From Streptomyces sp. 35G-GA-8 (lineage in GTDB: Bacteria > Actinomycetota > Actinomycetes > Streptomycetales > Streptomycetaceae), in NCBI RefSeq assembly GCF_023534745.1, contig NZ_JAMHJQ010000031.1:1-33606 (forward strand): a stretch of 33,606 nucleotides of DNA, in the 5' to 3' direction. The position numbers were made by a program, and so were the translations under genes. Of the stretch, positions 7,279 through 14,412 are shown in pieces (positions within the stretch are counted from its first letter, which is position 1; the number at the start of each line of letters is the position of its first letter). Below the pieces are notes generated by a model. It made no database searches and had not been told where the DNA came from. It worked only from the letters and a program-made list of their open reading frames with translations.

Positions 7279-8034
7279 TTATTTGCGATCCGACCTTGGC
7301 TCCGCGGTGCCGTCCTGGGGTGTGGCGGGTGCGGTGTGGAGGATCTCGCGGGCCTGTTCCGCGGCGCGGATGATGCTCTCGCCGATGAAGTCGACGAAGC
7401 GGGCGATGTTCTCCAGGCGGGCGGCGGCCTGGGTGTTCCGGCCGAGGATGGCGACGCCCTGCCGTGCGGTCTCGGCGAGTTGGATGTTGCCCCGGGCGCT
7501 GGCGATCGTCGACTGGTACCAGACATCGCTGTCGGCGACATAGCGCTCACGACGGCCTTCGTCCGGTTCCCGGCGCACGAGGCCCTGGCTTTCGAGGAAC
7601 GTGATCGCCTTGGAGATGGACGCCGGGCTGACCTGGAGATGCCGGGCGAGTTCGGACGCGGTGAGGCTGCCCGCGTCGGCGATGAAGAGGCAGGTCAGCA
7701 CGCGGGCCATCATCTTGGGCAGGCCCGATTGCATGAGGAGGGTGGTGAAGGTCTCCTCGTACTCGCGCACCGCCTCGGGGTCGCGCCCATGGGTCTGTGC
7801 GGGGGTGTGGGGCCCCGGGGTCGCGGTCCGCCGGCGGCGATGGGCGCGGCGTTCGGTGGCGCGGTGGGCGAGGTCGGCGCGGTAGGCGGTGGGGCCGCCG
7901 TTGCGCATCACCTCGCGCGTGACCGTCGAGGTCGGGCGGTCGAGGCGTCTGGCGATCTCCGCGTAGGCGAGACCGTCGGACAACCCCAGCCCGATCTGCT
8001 GGCGTTCCTGCTGGGTGAGCCTGCCTCCCGGCAT
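7279..8034 (-). CDS. Transcriptional regulator: IS30-transposase-type HTH fused to MarR/GbsR-like winged helix
   Basis: 251 residues from ATG at 8034, chosen over the GTG at 8049 because AAGGAG lies 6 bases before it. Residues about 6-65 match the N-terminal DNA-binding part of IS30-family transposases: LTQQERQQIG, AEIARRLDRPTSTVTREVMR and YRADLAHRATERRAHRR. A basic, Pro-rich linker follows. Residues about 95-165 form a MarR/GbsR-like winged helix (LTASELARHLQVSPASISK, then FLESQGLVRREPDEGRRERY). A helical C-terminus (about 170-235) probably makes the dimer. With two DNA-binding units it could bind composite sites. It is transcribed divergently from the DUF4097 gene and the shared promoter region holds several palindromes, so it very likely represses itself and its neighbours. 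The ligand is unknown. Confidence 0.88.
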   Translation of the reverse strand: MPGGRLTQQERQQIGLGLSDGLAYAEIARRLDRPTSTVTREVMRNGGPTAYRADLAHRATERRAHRRRRTATPGPHTPAQTHGRDPEAVREYEETFTTLLMQSGLPKMMARVLTCLFIADAGSLTASELARHLQVSPASISKAITFLESQGLVRREPDEGRRERYVADSDVWYQSTIASARGNIQLAETARQGVAILGRNTQAAARLENIARFVDFIGESIIRAAEQAREILHTAPATPQDGTAEPRSDRK

Positions 8035-8069
8035 CGCGATCTCCTTCACACTCGCTCGGTGACGCCTCC

Positions 8070-8099
8070 AACATAGCGTTCACTCCCCATCCAATGCAA
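8070..8099 (-). promoter_or_regulatory. Candidate promoter of the regulator gene
   Basis: On the minus strand TTGCAT (8099-8094) and TATGTT (8075-8070) are separated by 18 bases, a fair sigma-70-type pair. The -35 overlaps one ATCGTTGC element (8103-8096) and the -10 overlaps a GAACGCTA element (8081-8074). The regulator start (8034) lies about 36 bases downstream. This placement would let the regulator silence its own gene. Confidence 0.5.
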
Positions 8100-8134
8100 C
8101 GATCCGGATCACTGACGTTGCGTTAGCCGCATAT

Positions 8135-8146
8135 TCGTTGCAACGA
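8135..8146. promoter_or_regulatory. Central 12-bp palindrome, candidate operator
   Basis: TCGTTGCAACGA is a perfect palindrome in the middle of the divergent region between the regulator and DUF4097 genes. The same GTTGC/GCAAC core recurs at 8096-8101, 8117-8121, 8183-8187 and 8194-8198, so this is the centre of an array rather than an isolated site. Confidence 0.6.
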
Positions 8147-8182
8147 TTAGACGGCTTTCACCTGCCCAGATGTCATTCGTAA

Positions 8183-8198
8183 GCAACGACATCGTTGC
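8183..8198. promoter_or_regulatory. Inverted repeat GCAACGA-CA-TCGTTGC, candidate operator
   Basis: Perfect 7-bp arms with a 2-base spacer. Its right arm overlaps the candidate -35 (TTGCGT, 8195-8200) of the DUF4097 promoter, so binding here would block RNA polymerase. The arms match the central palindrome at 8135-8146. Confidence 0.62.
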
Positions 8199-8223
8199 GT
8201 GATCCTCGAACGCTACGTAGCGT
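8195..8223 (+). promoter_or_regulatory. Candidate promoter of the DUF4097-hydrolase unit
   Basis: TTGCGT (8195-8200) and TAGCGT (8218-8223) are separated by 17 bases. The match to consensus is moderate, but both hexamers are embedded in palindromes, and the start codon at 8263 with its GAGGAGG site follows at a normal leader length. Confidence 0.45.
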
Positions 8224-8224
8224 T
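8209..8224. promoter_or_regulatory. 16-bp perfect palindrome over the -10, candidate operator of a second type
   Basis: AACGCTACGTAGCGTT is a perfect 16-bp palindrome that covers the candidate -10 of the DUF4097 promoter. Half of it (TAGCGTTC) is repeated at 8074-8081 over the -10 of the divergent regulator promoter. It differs from the GTTGC elements, which suggests two recognition sequences for a regulator with two DNA-binding domains. Confidence 0.6.
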
Positions 8225-8262
8225 TCCGGTGTCAGAAACCACCAGCGCACGAGGAGGACACC

Positions 8263-8931
8263 ATGCGGAAGTTCGACACCCCGACCCCGATCGCCACCGT
8301 CCTGGACATCACCGCCGGACGCGTCCAGCTCATCGCCGCGGACCGGACCGACACCACGGTCGAGGTCCTGCCGGCGAACGCCTCGAAGGCCCGCGACGTG
8401 AAGGCCGCCGAGCAGACCGAGGTCGAATACACCGACGGCGTCCTGCGGATCGGAACCCCGGCGGCGAAGCACCAGATCCTCGGCCCTTCCGGATCCATCG
8501 AGGTGACCGTCAAGCTGCCCGCCGGCTCCCGCGTCGAGGCCACGGCGGCCGGCGCCGAGTTCCGGGCCGTCGGACGGCTCGGCGACGTCTCCTTCGACGG
8601 TGCGCACGGTGTGACCAAGGTCGACGAGGCGACGGGCGTCCGCCTCACCGCCCTCGCCGGTGACGTCTCGGTCGGACGCCTGAGCGGCCCCGCGGAGATC
8701 AGCACCCAGAAGGGCGACATCCATATCGCCGAAGCCGTACGCGGGACGGTCGTGCTGCGCACCGAGTCCGGCGATGTGTCGGTCGGGGCCGCCCCCGGAG
8801 TCTCCGCCTCGCTGGACGCCGGCACCGGCTACGGCCGGATCCACAACTCGCTCAAGAACACCGAAGGCACCGCCGACCTGACCATCCACGCGACCACCGG
8901 CCACGGCGACATCACCGCCCGCGGCCTCTGA
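8263..8931 (+). CDS. DUF4097-family beta-repeat protein
   Basis: 222 residues, ATG with GAGGAGG upstream. The sequence is a right-handed beta-type repeat of the DUF4097 family: GDVSFDGAHG, GDVSVGRLSG, KGDIHIAEAV, SGDVSVGAAPG and HGDITARGL recur about every 18-20 residues. There is no signal peptide or membrane segment, so it is probably cytoplasmic. In actinomycetes such proteins often sit next to small regulators and transport or hydrolase genes, but their biochemical role is unknown. The gene is first of a two-gene unit with the alpha/beta hydrolase (61-base gap) and is controlled from the palindrome-rich promoter shared with the IS30-HTH/MarR regulator. Confidence 0.88.
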   Translation: MRKFDTPTPIATVLDITAGRVQLIAADRTDTTVEVLPANASKARDVKAAEQTEVEYTDGVLRIGTPAAKHQILGPSGSIEVTVKLPAGSRVEATAAGAEFRAVGRLGDVSFDGAHGVTKVDEATGVRLTALAGDVSVGRLSGPAEISTQKGDIHIAEAVRGTVVLRTESGDVSVGAAPGVSASLDAGTGYGRIHNSLKNTEGTADLTIHATTGHGDITARGL

Positions 8932-8992
8932 CTCCGCCCCGGGGCCTCTGCTTCCGGGACCTCCGCCCCATAGCCTCCGAAGGAGCACCGAC

Positions 8993-9814
8993 ATGACGAA
9001 GAACGGGATGTCCCCGGCCGTTTCGCAGTGGACCGGCATGGTGCCGATCGACGACACGGCCCTGGCCGTCACCGACACCGGCGGTCCCGGTGTCCCCGTG
9101 CTCTACCTCAACGGCCAGTTCGCCACTCAGGGGTACTGGCGACGAGTCATCGCCGAACTGGGCCCGGGGTGGCGGCACATCACCTACGACGAGCGGGCTC
9201 GCGGCACGAAGTCGAAGCGTTCAGCGGACTACTCCTTCGAGGCCGCGGTCCGGGACGTCGACGCCGTTCTTGCGGCCAGGGGTGTGGACCGGGCGCTGGT
9301 GGTGGGCTGGTCCTACGGGGCGGTCGTCGGGGCGCACTGGGCCGACCGGAATCCGGACCGCGCCCTGGGCGCGATCCTGGTCGACGGCGCGTTCCCGTAC
9401 GACTGGCTCGACGAGGCCATGGAGCGGCGGATCCGGAAGATGTTCCGGCGGATGGGCTGGTTCACACCGCTGCTTCGCCCGACGGGTCTGACCCCGAGGA
9501 TGACCGCCGACCAGCAGGCGGACAGCAACATCGAGCTCGGCAGGCTCTCCCGCGAGCGCGAACTGGGCCCCGTACTGGACAGCATCACCGTCCCGGTGCG
9601 TTATGTGGTCGCTTCGGGGACGTCCCTCGGGAGCCGCGGTGATGAGCAGGAGAGGATACGCACCGGCCTCGACGCGGTGACGGCCCGCAACCAGAACATC
9701 CGGATCGCCGCGAAAGTCGCCAGCAACCACGGTGCGATCCTCAAGAAGGACTTCGCGGCCATCGCCGAGGCCGTACGCGAGGTCGCCGCCCTCGACCATG
9801 GGGGGCGCGGATAA
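8993..9814 (+). CDS. Alpha/beta hydrolase
   Basis: 273 residues; ATG with AAGGAG upstream. The nucleophile elbow is GWSYG with Ser107; the catalytic histidine is His246 in SNHGAIL. The acid is less certain: Asp131 (ILVDGAFPYD, after strand 6) or an acidic residue after strand 7 in VVASGTSLGSRGDE. The oxyanion region reads YLNGQFATQGYW instead of the usual His-Gly pair. No signal peptide, so a cytoplasmic hydrolase of a small ester, lactone or similar substrate. Being co-transcribed with the DUF4097 protein and under the same candidate operators, it may act on or produce the compound sensed by the regulator; this is only inference. Confidence 0.87.
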   Translation: MTKNGMSPAVSQWTGMVPIDDTALAVTDTGGPGVPVLYLNGQFATQGYWRRVIAELGPGWRHITYDERARGTKSKRSADYSFEAAVRDVDAVLAARGVDRALVVGWSYGAVVGAHWADRNPDRALGAILVDGAFPYDWLDEAMERRIRKMFRRMGWFTPLLRPTGLTPRMTADQQADSNIELGRLSRERELGPVLDSITVPVRYVVASGTSLGSRGDEQERIRTGLDAVTARNQNIRIAAKVASNHGAILKKDFAAIAEAVREVAALDHGGRG

Positions 9815-9846
9815 ACGCCTGCCTGGGCCATTCTCAGCTCGACAGC

Positions 9847-9892
9847 CGCGCCGCCGTTCTCCTCGCCCCCCGCGCGAGGGGACGGCGGCGCG
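9847..9892 (+). terminator. Compound hairpin terminator after the alpha/beta hydrolase
   Basis: An outer 11-bp stem (CGCGCCGCCGT, 9847-9857, with ACGGCGGCGCG, 9882-9892) encloses an inner 6-bp stem CCTCGC (9861-9866) / GCGAGG (9874-9879). It begins 32 bases after the hydrolase stop and has no T-tract, as usual in this GC-rich background. Confidence 0.72.
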
Positions 9893-10355
9893 CTATGTGT
9901 CGGCTGCCGTCGATCACCGGATCTAACCTTTCCGCAACGAAGATCGACTGTCTGACGTTCCATCACATGCATATGCCAGAAACTCCGTTGATATTCCGCC
10001 GCAGTAAGCCGCCGCGGTGGGAAGTGCCGCTACGCTGGTAAAGCGCGATCGCGTCGCCCCGATTCGGTCATTCCGATTGACCTCAAGAGGGGCTGTTCCC
10101 GCGGCATTTATGACCGCGTCGGATGCTTCCCGGGCCACCCGGTGCCCCGAATTCCCCCGGTCACGGCCGCCCGTCGGCCCGCGCGACGGCTTAGGATCAG
10201 CCGCGCCGCCGGGGCCTCCTCCGCCCCATCCGTAACGATGCGCCAGACCCCCACCGACAAAGCAGCGTTCCCCCACCGACACCCCGCCACAACCCGTCAA
10301 CAGGTATCAGCGTGTTTCCGATACTCGGCACTGGTTCCGGCGATGGAGCCGCGCA
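9893..10355 (+). promoter_or_regulatory. Long upstream region of the sensor kinase operon; candidate -10 only
   Basis: About 460 bases without a supported gene. The first part (about 9920-10110) is clearly less GC-rich than the genes around it. A good actinomycete -10 hexamer TAGGAT lies at 10192-10197 with no convincing -35 before it; a start just after it would give a leader of about 150 bases. GGAG about 6 bases before the GTG at 10356 is the ribosome binding site. Short open frames in the region lack codon bias and are not called. Confidence 0.4.
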
Positions 10356-12719
10356 GTGAAAATCAATCGTCGCCTCGCCCTGCTCGTGGCCGCGCCCCTC
10401 ACCGTGGCCGTCGCGTTCTCGGTGCTGGCACTCGCGCCCGCGACCAACCGGGCGCTCCAGGCCGGCCGGCTGATCACGATGGCCGAAGTCGCCTCCACGG
10501 CAGGCGAGTTGACCTACCAGTTGCAGCGCGAGCGGGCGGCGGCCACCGCGTTGGTCTCCGCACAGGGAGACCCGGAGGCGTTCCGGGAACGCTCCGACGC
10601 GACCGATGTCAGCGCCGCCAAGTTCCGCGGCCAGCGAGAACGCCTGTCCGCGGTGCCCGGCAACGCACGGGGCGCGCTGGACCGTATCGAGCGCTTTCTT
10701 GACGAGCTGCCCTCCCTGCGCGCCCAGGTGCGCTCGGGCGACAGCACCATCTCCGCGCTCGCCTTCGGCTACCGGATCGTGATCGCCGACCTCAACGGCT
10801 ACCGCGACGGCATCGCGCAGGCCGACGGTGTCGACGCCGACATCGCGGACCGGATCCGGGCCGCCGCGGCCCTGTCCGAGGCAGCCGAGTACCTGGCCCA
10901 GCAGCAGGTCACGGTGTTGCGGGCGCAGGCCGCGGGCGGCTTCACGACCGCCTCGCAGCGGACGTTCGACGCCGGCCGGCTCGGCTACACCGAGTCGATC
11001 AGCGTCCTGTTCGGCCTCGGCCCCGGTCAGTGGCGGACCTGGCTTGAGCGCACCCTCTCCGGCGCGAAGGCGCTGGAGGCCCGGCGCCTGGAGGACGAGA
11101 TCGGGCGTACGGGAACGAGCAAGGACATCGAGGTCACCCCGGAGGAGTGGCAGAAGGCCTCCCATGACCGTCTGGCGCTGCTGCGTTCGGTGGAGAAGCG
11201 GGTCGACGGATCCGTGCACTCGACGGTCTCCGACGCGCGCACCACGCTCGTCTGGACAGCCGGGGCCGAGGTCGCGCTGGTGGTGCTGACCCTGGTCGGC
11301 GCCGTTGTGGTGGCCATCCGGCTGGGTCGCGTGATGATCCGCCGGCTGCGCGATCTGCGCAACGCCGCGCACGAGGTCGCCCACACCGGGCTGCCCGCCG
11401 TGATGAGCGAACTGTCCCAGCCCGGCGCGCTGAGCGGCGCGACACCCGAGCAGGTCGCCCGGAAGACCGGCAACCCGGTCAGGACCACGGGCGAGGACGA
11501 GATCGGCGAGGTGGGTGAGGCATTCAACGCCGTCCATCACGAAGCCGTCCGGCTGGCCGCCCAACAGGCCTACATTCACGAGCAGTTCGCGGACACACTT
11601 GTCGGTGTCGCGCGCAGAGGGGCGCAGCTGACCACCGTCATGGTGTCCGAGCTGGACACGGTGCAGCGCGACGAGGCCGACCCCGCGCGGATGAAGACCC
11701 TCTTCGCACTCGACCATCTCGCGATCCGCATGGAGCGCAACACCAACAGCCTCCTGGTGCTCGGCGGTTACGGACAGGCCCGGGTGCGCTCGCAGGATGT
11801 CGACTGCTCCACCGTCATCATGGCCGCGGCCCAGCAGATCGAGAGCTTCGACCGGGTGTCGCTCGGCGTCGTCGAATCGGAGATCGGCATCGCCGCCCGC
11901 GCCGTGCACGACGTGGCGCACATCCTGGCGGAACTTCTCGACAACGCCACCCGGTTCTCGCCTCCCGACAAGCAGGTCGGGGTCGCCGTCTGGCGACTGT
12001 GGGACCGGGCCGTCGTGCAGATCGTCGACGAGGGGGTGGGCATCACCCCGGAACGCCGCGCCGTCTGCAACGCCGCGCTGCGCGAGCCGCGGTCGGGCAT
12101 CGGAGACGTACGGTCCATGGGTCTGCATGTGGTCGCGCGGCTCGCCGCGCGTCACGGCATCACGGTCGAACTGTGCGACTCGTCCGGTCCCGGCACCATC
12201 GCCGAGGTCGCACTGCCCGCGAGCGTTCTGGCCCCGGCCCCTCGGAAGGCCGCACCGCCGCCGCGGGGCAGGCCCGGCGAGGACCGTCACAACCACGGCC
12301 GGGGCGACGACCGCCTTCGCATCGGTGTGCGCCATGAGGCGCCTCGTCCGATCATCCGGCCCGGCGACCGGCCCGAAGGAACCCGGAGTACGAACCCTCA
12401 CACGGACGAGCGCCGCACCACATCCGCCCGGCCCTCCGTACGCGACGAGCCGGCGTCCCGTATCGCCGGGGTCAGCTCCTCGGGACTGCCCGTGCGACAG
12501 CGCAACACACCGCAGCACACGCCGCAGCAGCGGCCCGCCCCCGGCACACGGGACGGCGCCGAACAGCGCTCCGGCGCCGCCGGGCCCAGGCCGTCGCCCC
12601 GCCGCCGGGACTCCCGGCAGGTCTCCGACGTCCTGGCGGCCTACGCCCAGGGGATCAACAGGAGCACCAGCCAGCGCCGGCGTTCCACCACCGACGACAC
12701 CGAACGGAGCGAGAAATGA
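10356..12719 (+). CDS. Sensor histidine kinase with nitrate/nitrite-sensing (NIT) domain, CvnA-like
   Basis: 787 residues from GTG. Two transmembrane helices (about 9-27 and 300-322) enclose an extracytoplasmic region of some 270 residues with the NIT-domain pattern (VASTAGELTYQLQRERAAA and following helices). A HAMP-like stretch follows, then the dimerisation/phosphoacceptor region with His454 in ALDHLAIRMERN, the N box ELLDNATRFSPP (Asn530), the G1 box DEGVGI (Asp558) and the G2 region MGLHVVARLAARHG. A Pro/Arg-rich disordered tail ends in the conserved-looking SDVLAAYAQGINRST. This is the architecture of CvnA kinases of Streptomyces conservons. Its stop overlaps the roadblock start (ATGA). 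The expected CvnC (DUF742) and CvnD (GTPase) genes are absent; a Liv-type ABC transporter follows instead, so the kinase probably senses or controls uptake of that substrate. Confidence 0.9.
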   Translation: MKINRRLALLVAAPLTVAVAFSVLALAPATNRALQAGRLITMAEVASTAGELTYQLQRERAAATALVSAQGDPEAFRERSDATDVSAAKFRGQRERLSAVPGNARGALDRIERFLDELPSLRAQVRSGDSTISALAFGYRIVIADLNGYRDGIAQADGVDADIADRIRAAAALSEAAEYLAQQQVTVLRAQAAGGFTTASQRTFDAGRLGYTESISVLFGLGPGQWRTWLERTLSGAKALEARRLEDEIGRTGTSKDIEVTPEEWQKASHDRLALLRSVEKRVDGSVHSTVSDARTTLVWTAGAEVALVVLTLVGAVVVAIRLGRVMIRRLRDLRNAAHEVAHTGLPAVMSELSQPGALSGATPEQVARKTGNPVRTTGEDEIGEVGEAFNAVHHEAVRLAAQQAYIHEQFADTLVGVARRGAQLTTVMVSELDTVQRDEADPARMKTLFALDHLAIRMERNTNSLLVLGGYGQARVRSQDVDCSTVIMAAAQQIESFDRVSLGVVESEIGIAARAVHDVAHILAELLDNATRFSPPDKQVGVAVWRLWDRAVVQIVDEGVGITPERRAVCNAALREPRSGIGDVRSMGLHVVARLAARHGITVELCDSSGPGTIAEVALPASVLAPAPRKAAPPPRGRPGEDRHNHGRGDDRLRIGVRHEAPRPIIRPGDRPEGTRSTNPHTDERRTTSARPSVRDEPASRIAGVSSSGLPVRQRNTPQHTPQQRPAPGTRDGAEQRSGAAGPRPSPRRRDSRQVSDVLAAYAQGINRSTSQRRRSTTDDTERSEK

Positions 12720-13120
12720 CCTCACCCGCCGACCTGAGCTGGATCCTGAGCGGTTTCGCCGGGCGCATCCCGGAAGTCACTCAGGTGATAGCCGTGTCCG
12801 TGGACGGACTCGCGGTGGCGTACGCCGGTGTGGATCGTGACGATGCCGACCGGCTGGCCGCCATCGCCTCCGGCGTCGTCAACCTGCTCTCCGCCGCGGC
12901 CCAGTTGACGAACACCGATCCTGTCGAGCACAGCCTCACGGCGATGGAGGGCGGCTATATGTTCTCGATGGCCGTCTCCAGCGGCGCCTCGCTGCTGGTG
13001 TTCACCACGAGGGACGCGGACATCGGTGAGGTCAGCTACCTGATGTCCGAACTGATCAACCAGGTCGGCGACTCGCTGTCTCCCCAGGTCCGCGAGGCGA
13101 GCACGGAGCAGCCCGGCTGA
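12716..13120 (+). CDS. Roadblock/LC7-domain protein, CvnB-like
   Basis: 134 residues, start overlapping the kinase stop by 4 bases (ATGA). The whole protein is one roadblock/LC7 (MglB-like) domain: SWILSGFAGRIPEV at the start, AVSVDGLAVAYAGVDRDDAD, and a C-terminal helix. In conservons CvnB works with the kinase CvnA and a small GTPase CvnD as a membrane-associated, G-protein-like switch. Here no GTPase follows, so it may act only on the kinase or on a GTPase encoded elsewhere. A 76-base gap with no terminator separates it from the transporter genes, so co-transcription is likely. Confidence 0.93.
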   Translation: MTSPADLSWILSGFAGRIPEVTQVIAVSVDGLAVAYAGVDRDDADRLAAIASGVVNLLSAAAQLTNTDPVEHSLTAMEGGYMFSMAVSSGASLLVFTTRDADIGEVSYLMSELINQVGDSLSPQVREASTEQPG

Positions 13121-13196
13121 TCGCCTGACCATTCCCGAACCCACCGCACCACCCCGGCCGGCGGTCACTCTCGGCCCGTTCTGTCCGTTCCTACCG

Positions 13197-14411
13197 ATGA
13201 GAGAGCTTATGTTCTTCGACGTGTCCCTTTCGCGCCGCCGTGGATTCCGGCCCTTCCGCGCCGCCGCCCTCGCCCTCGGTCTGGCAGTCGTCACCGGGTG
13301 CGGCGGCGGCAGCGGAGCCGGCGACGACACCGTGAAAGTCGGCCTCGTGGCCTCCCTGTCCGGCACGTACAAGCCGGTCGGTACCGACCTGCGGGCCGGC
13401 TTCGAGCTGTACCTGGACACCCACGGCAACAAGCTGGGTGGCCGCGAGGTCGAGCTCATCGTGGCGGACGAGGGCGACGGCCCGCCGACCGCCGTTCCCG
13501 CGGCCACCAAGCTGGTCAAGAAGGACAAGGTCGACGCGCTGACGGGCTTCGTCGGCGGTGGCTCGGTCAACGCGGTGCTGCCCCTGGTCGGCCAGGCCAA
13601 GATCCCTTTCCTGGGGTCGAACGGCCGGCCGCCCATCAAGGACCTTGAGTACGTCTGGACGACGAGCTTCCTGTCCGACGAGCCGGGCAAGGCCATCGCC
13701 CCGTACGTCAAGGAGAAGGTCGACGGACCGGTCTACGCGATCGGTCCCGACTATCAGGGCGGCTACGACGAACTGCGCGGCTTCACCGAGGAGTTCAAGC
13801 GTCTGGGGGGTGAACTCGCCAACCCCGACGGCAAGACGGCCTGGACGCCGTTCCCGAAGACCACCAACTTCATGCCGTACTTCGCCGAGATAGCCAAGAC
13901 GGACGCCAAGGCGGTGTACTGCTTCTACGCCGGGAAGGCCGCGATCGACTTCGCCAAGCAGTACGCGCAGTCCGACATCGCCGATCTGCCGCTGTACACG
14001 GCCTTCGTCACCGAGGGCAGTGTGCTCCAGGCCCAGGGCGACGCGGCGAAGGACATCTACTCGGTCCTGAACTACGCCGCCGACCTCGACAACGCGGCCA
14101 ACCGAAAGTTCGCCGCCGACTGGACGGCCAAGCACGACACACAGCCCACCACCTACGCGATGGCGTCGTACGACGCGGCCGCCGTGCTCGACCAGGCGAT
14201 CGCCGATGCCGCGAAGGACGGTGAGGTGACACCGGGGACCATCAACAAGGCCATCGCGGGTCTGGGCCAGATCGACAGCCCGCGCGGCGCCTGGGAGTTC
14301 GGCGACAAGGCGCACTCGCCGGTGCAGACCTGGTATCTGCGTCAGGTGCGGCCGGACGGCAACCAGCTGGCCAACGTCATGGTCCAGGACCTGGCGACGC
14401 TCGGCGGCTGA
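13197..14411 (+). CDS. Liv-type ABC transporter substrate-binding lipoprotein (Peripla_BP_6 family)
   Basis: 404 residues from ATG at 13197; the ATG at 13209 is an equally good start because GAGAGAG precedes it. The signal ends in the lipobox VVTGC with lipidated Cys35 (numbered from 13197). The mature protein has the branched-chain amino acid/amide-binding fold: VKVGLVASLSGTYKPVGTDL at the start, LGGREVELIVADEG, FVGGGSVNAVLPL, GPDYQGGYDELRGF and TTYAMASYDAAAVLD. It delivers the ligand to the fused permease downstream. Ligand class (branched-chain amino acids, amides, urea, aromatic acids) cannot be fixed from sequence. It is followed after one base by the permease gene. Confidence 0.92.
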   Translation: MRELMFFDVSLSRRRGFRPFRAAALALGLAVVTGCGGGSGAGDDTVKVGLVASLSGTYKPVGTDLRAGFELYLDTHGNKLGGREVELIVADEGDGPPTAVPAATKLVKKDKVDALTGFVGGGSVNAVLPLVGQAKIPFLGSNGRPPIKDLEYVWTTSFLSDEPGKAIAPYVKEKVDGPVYAIGPDYQGGYDELRGFTEEFKRLGGELANPDGKTAWTPFPKTTNFMPYFAEIAKTDAKAVYCFYAGKAAIDFAKQYAQSDIADLPLYTAFVTEGSVLQAQGDAAKDIYSVLNYAADLDNAANRKFAADWTAKHDTQPTTYAMASYDAAAVLDQAIADAAKDGEVTPGTINKAIAGLGQIDSPRGAWEFGDKAHSPVQTWYLRQVRPDGNQLANVMVQDLATLGG

Positions 14412-14412
14412 C

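Noticed and set aside
7279-8034. An IS30 insertion sequence
   Set aside because: Only the DNA-binding part of the transposase is present, fused in frame to a regulator; there is no DDE domain and no terminal inverted repeats.
10197-12725. Minus-strand frame of 842 codons
   Set aside because: Antisense shadow of the histidine kinase; the plus strand has clear kinase motifs and start signals.
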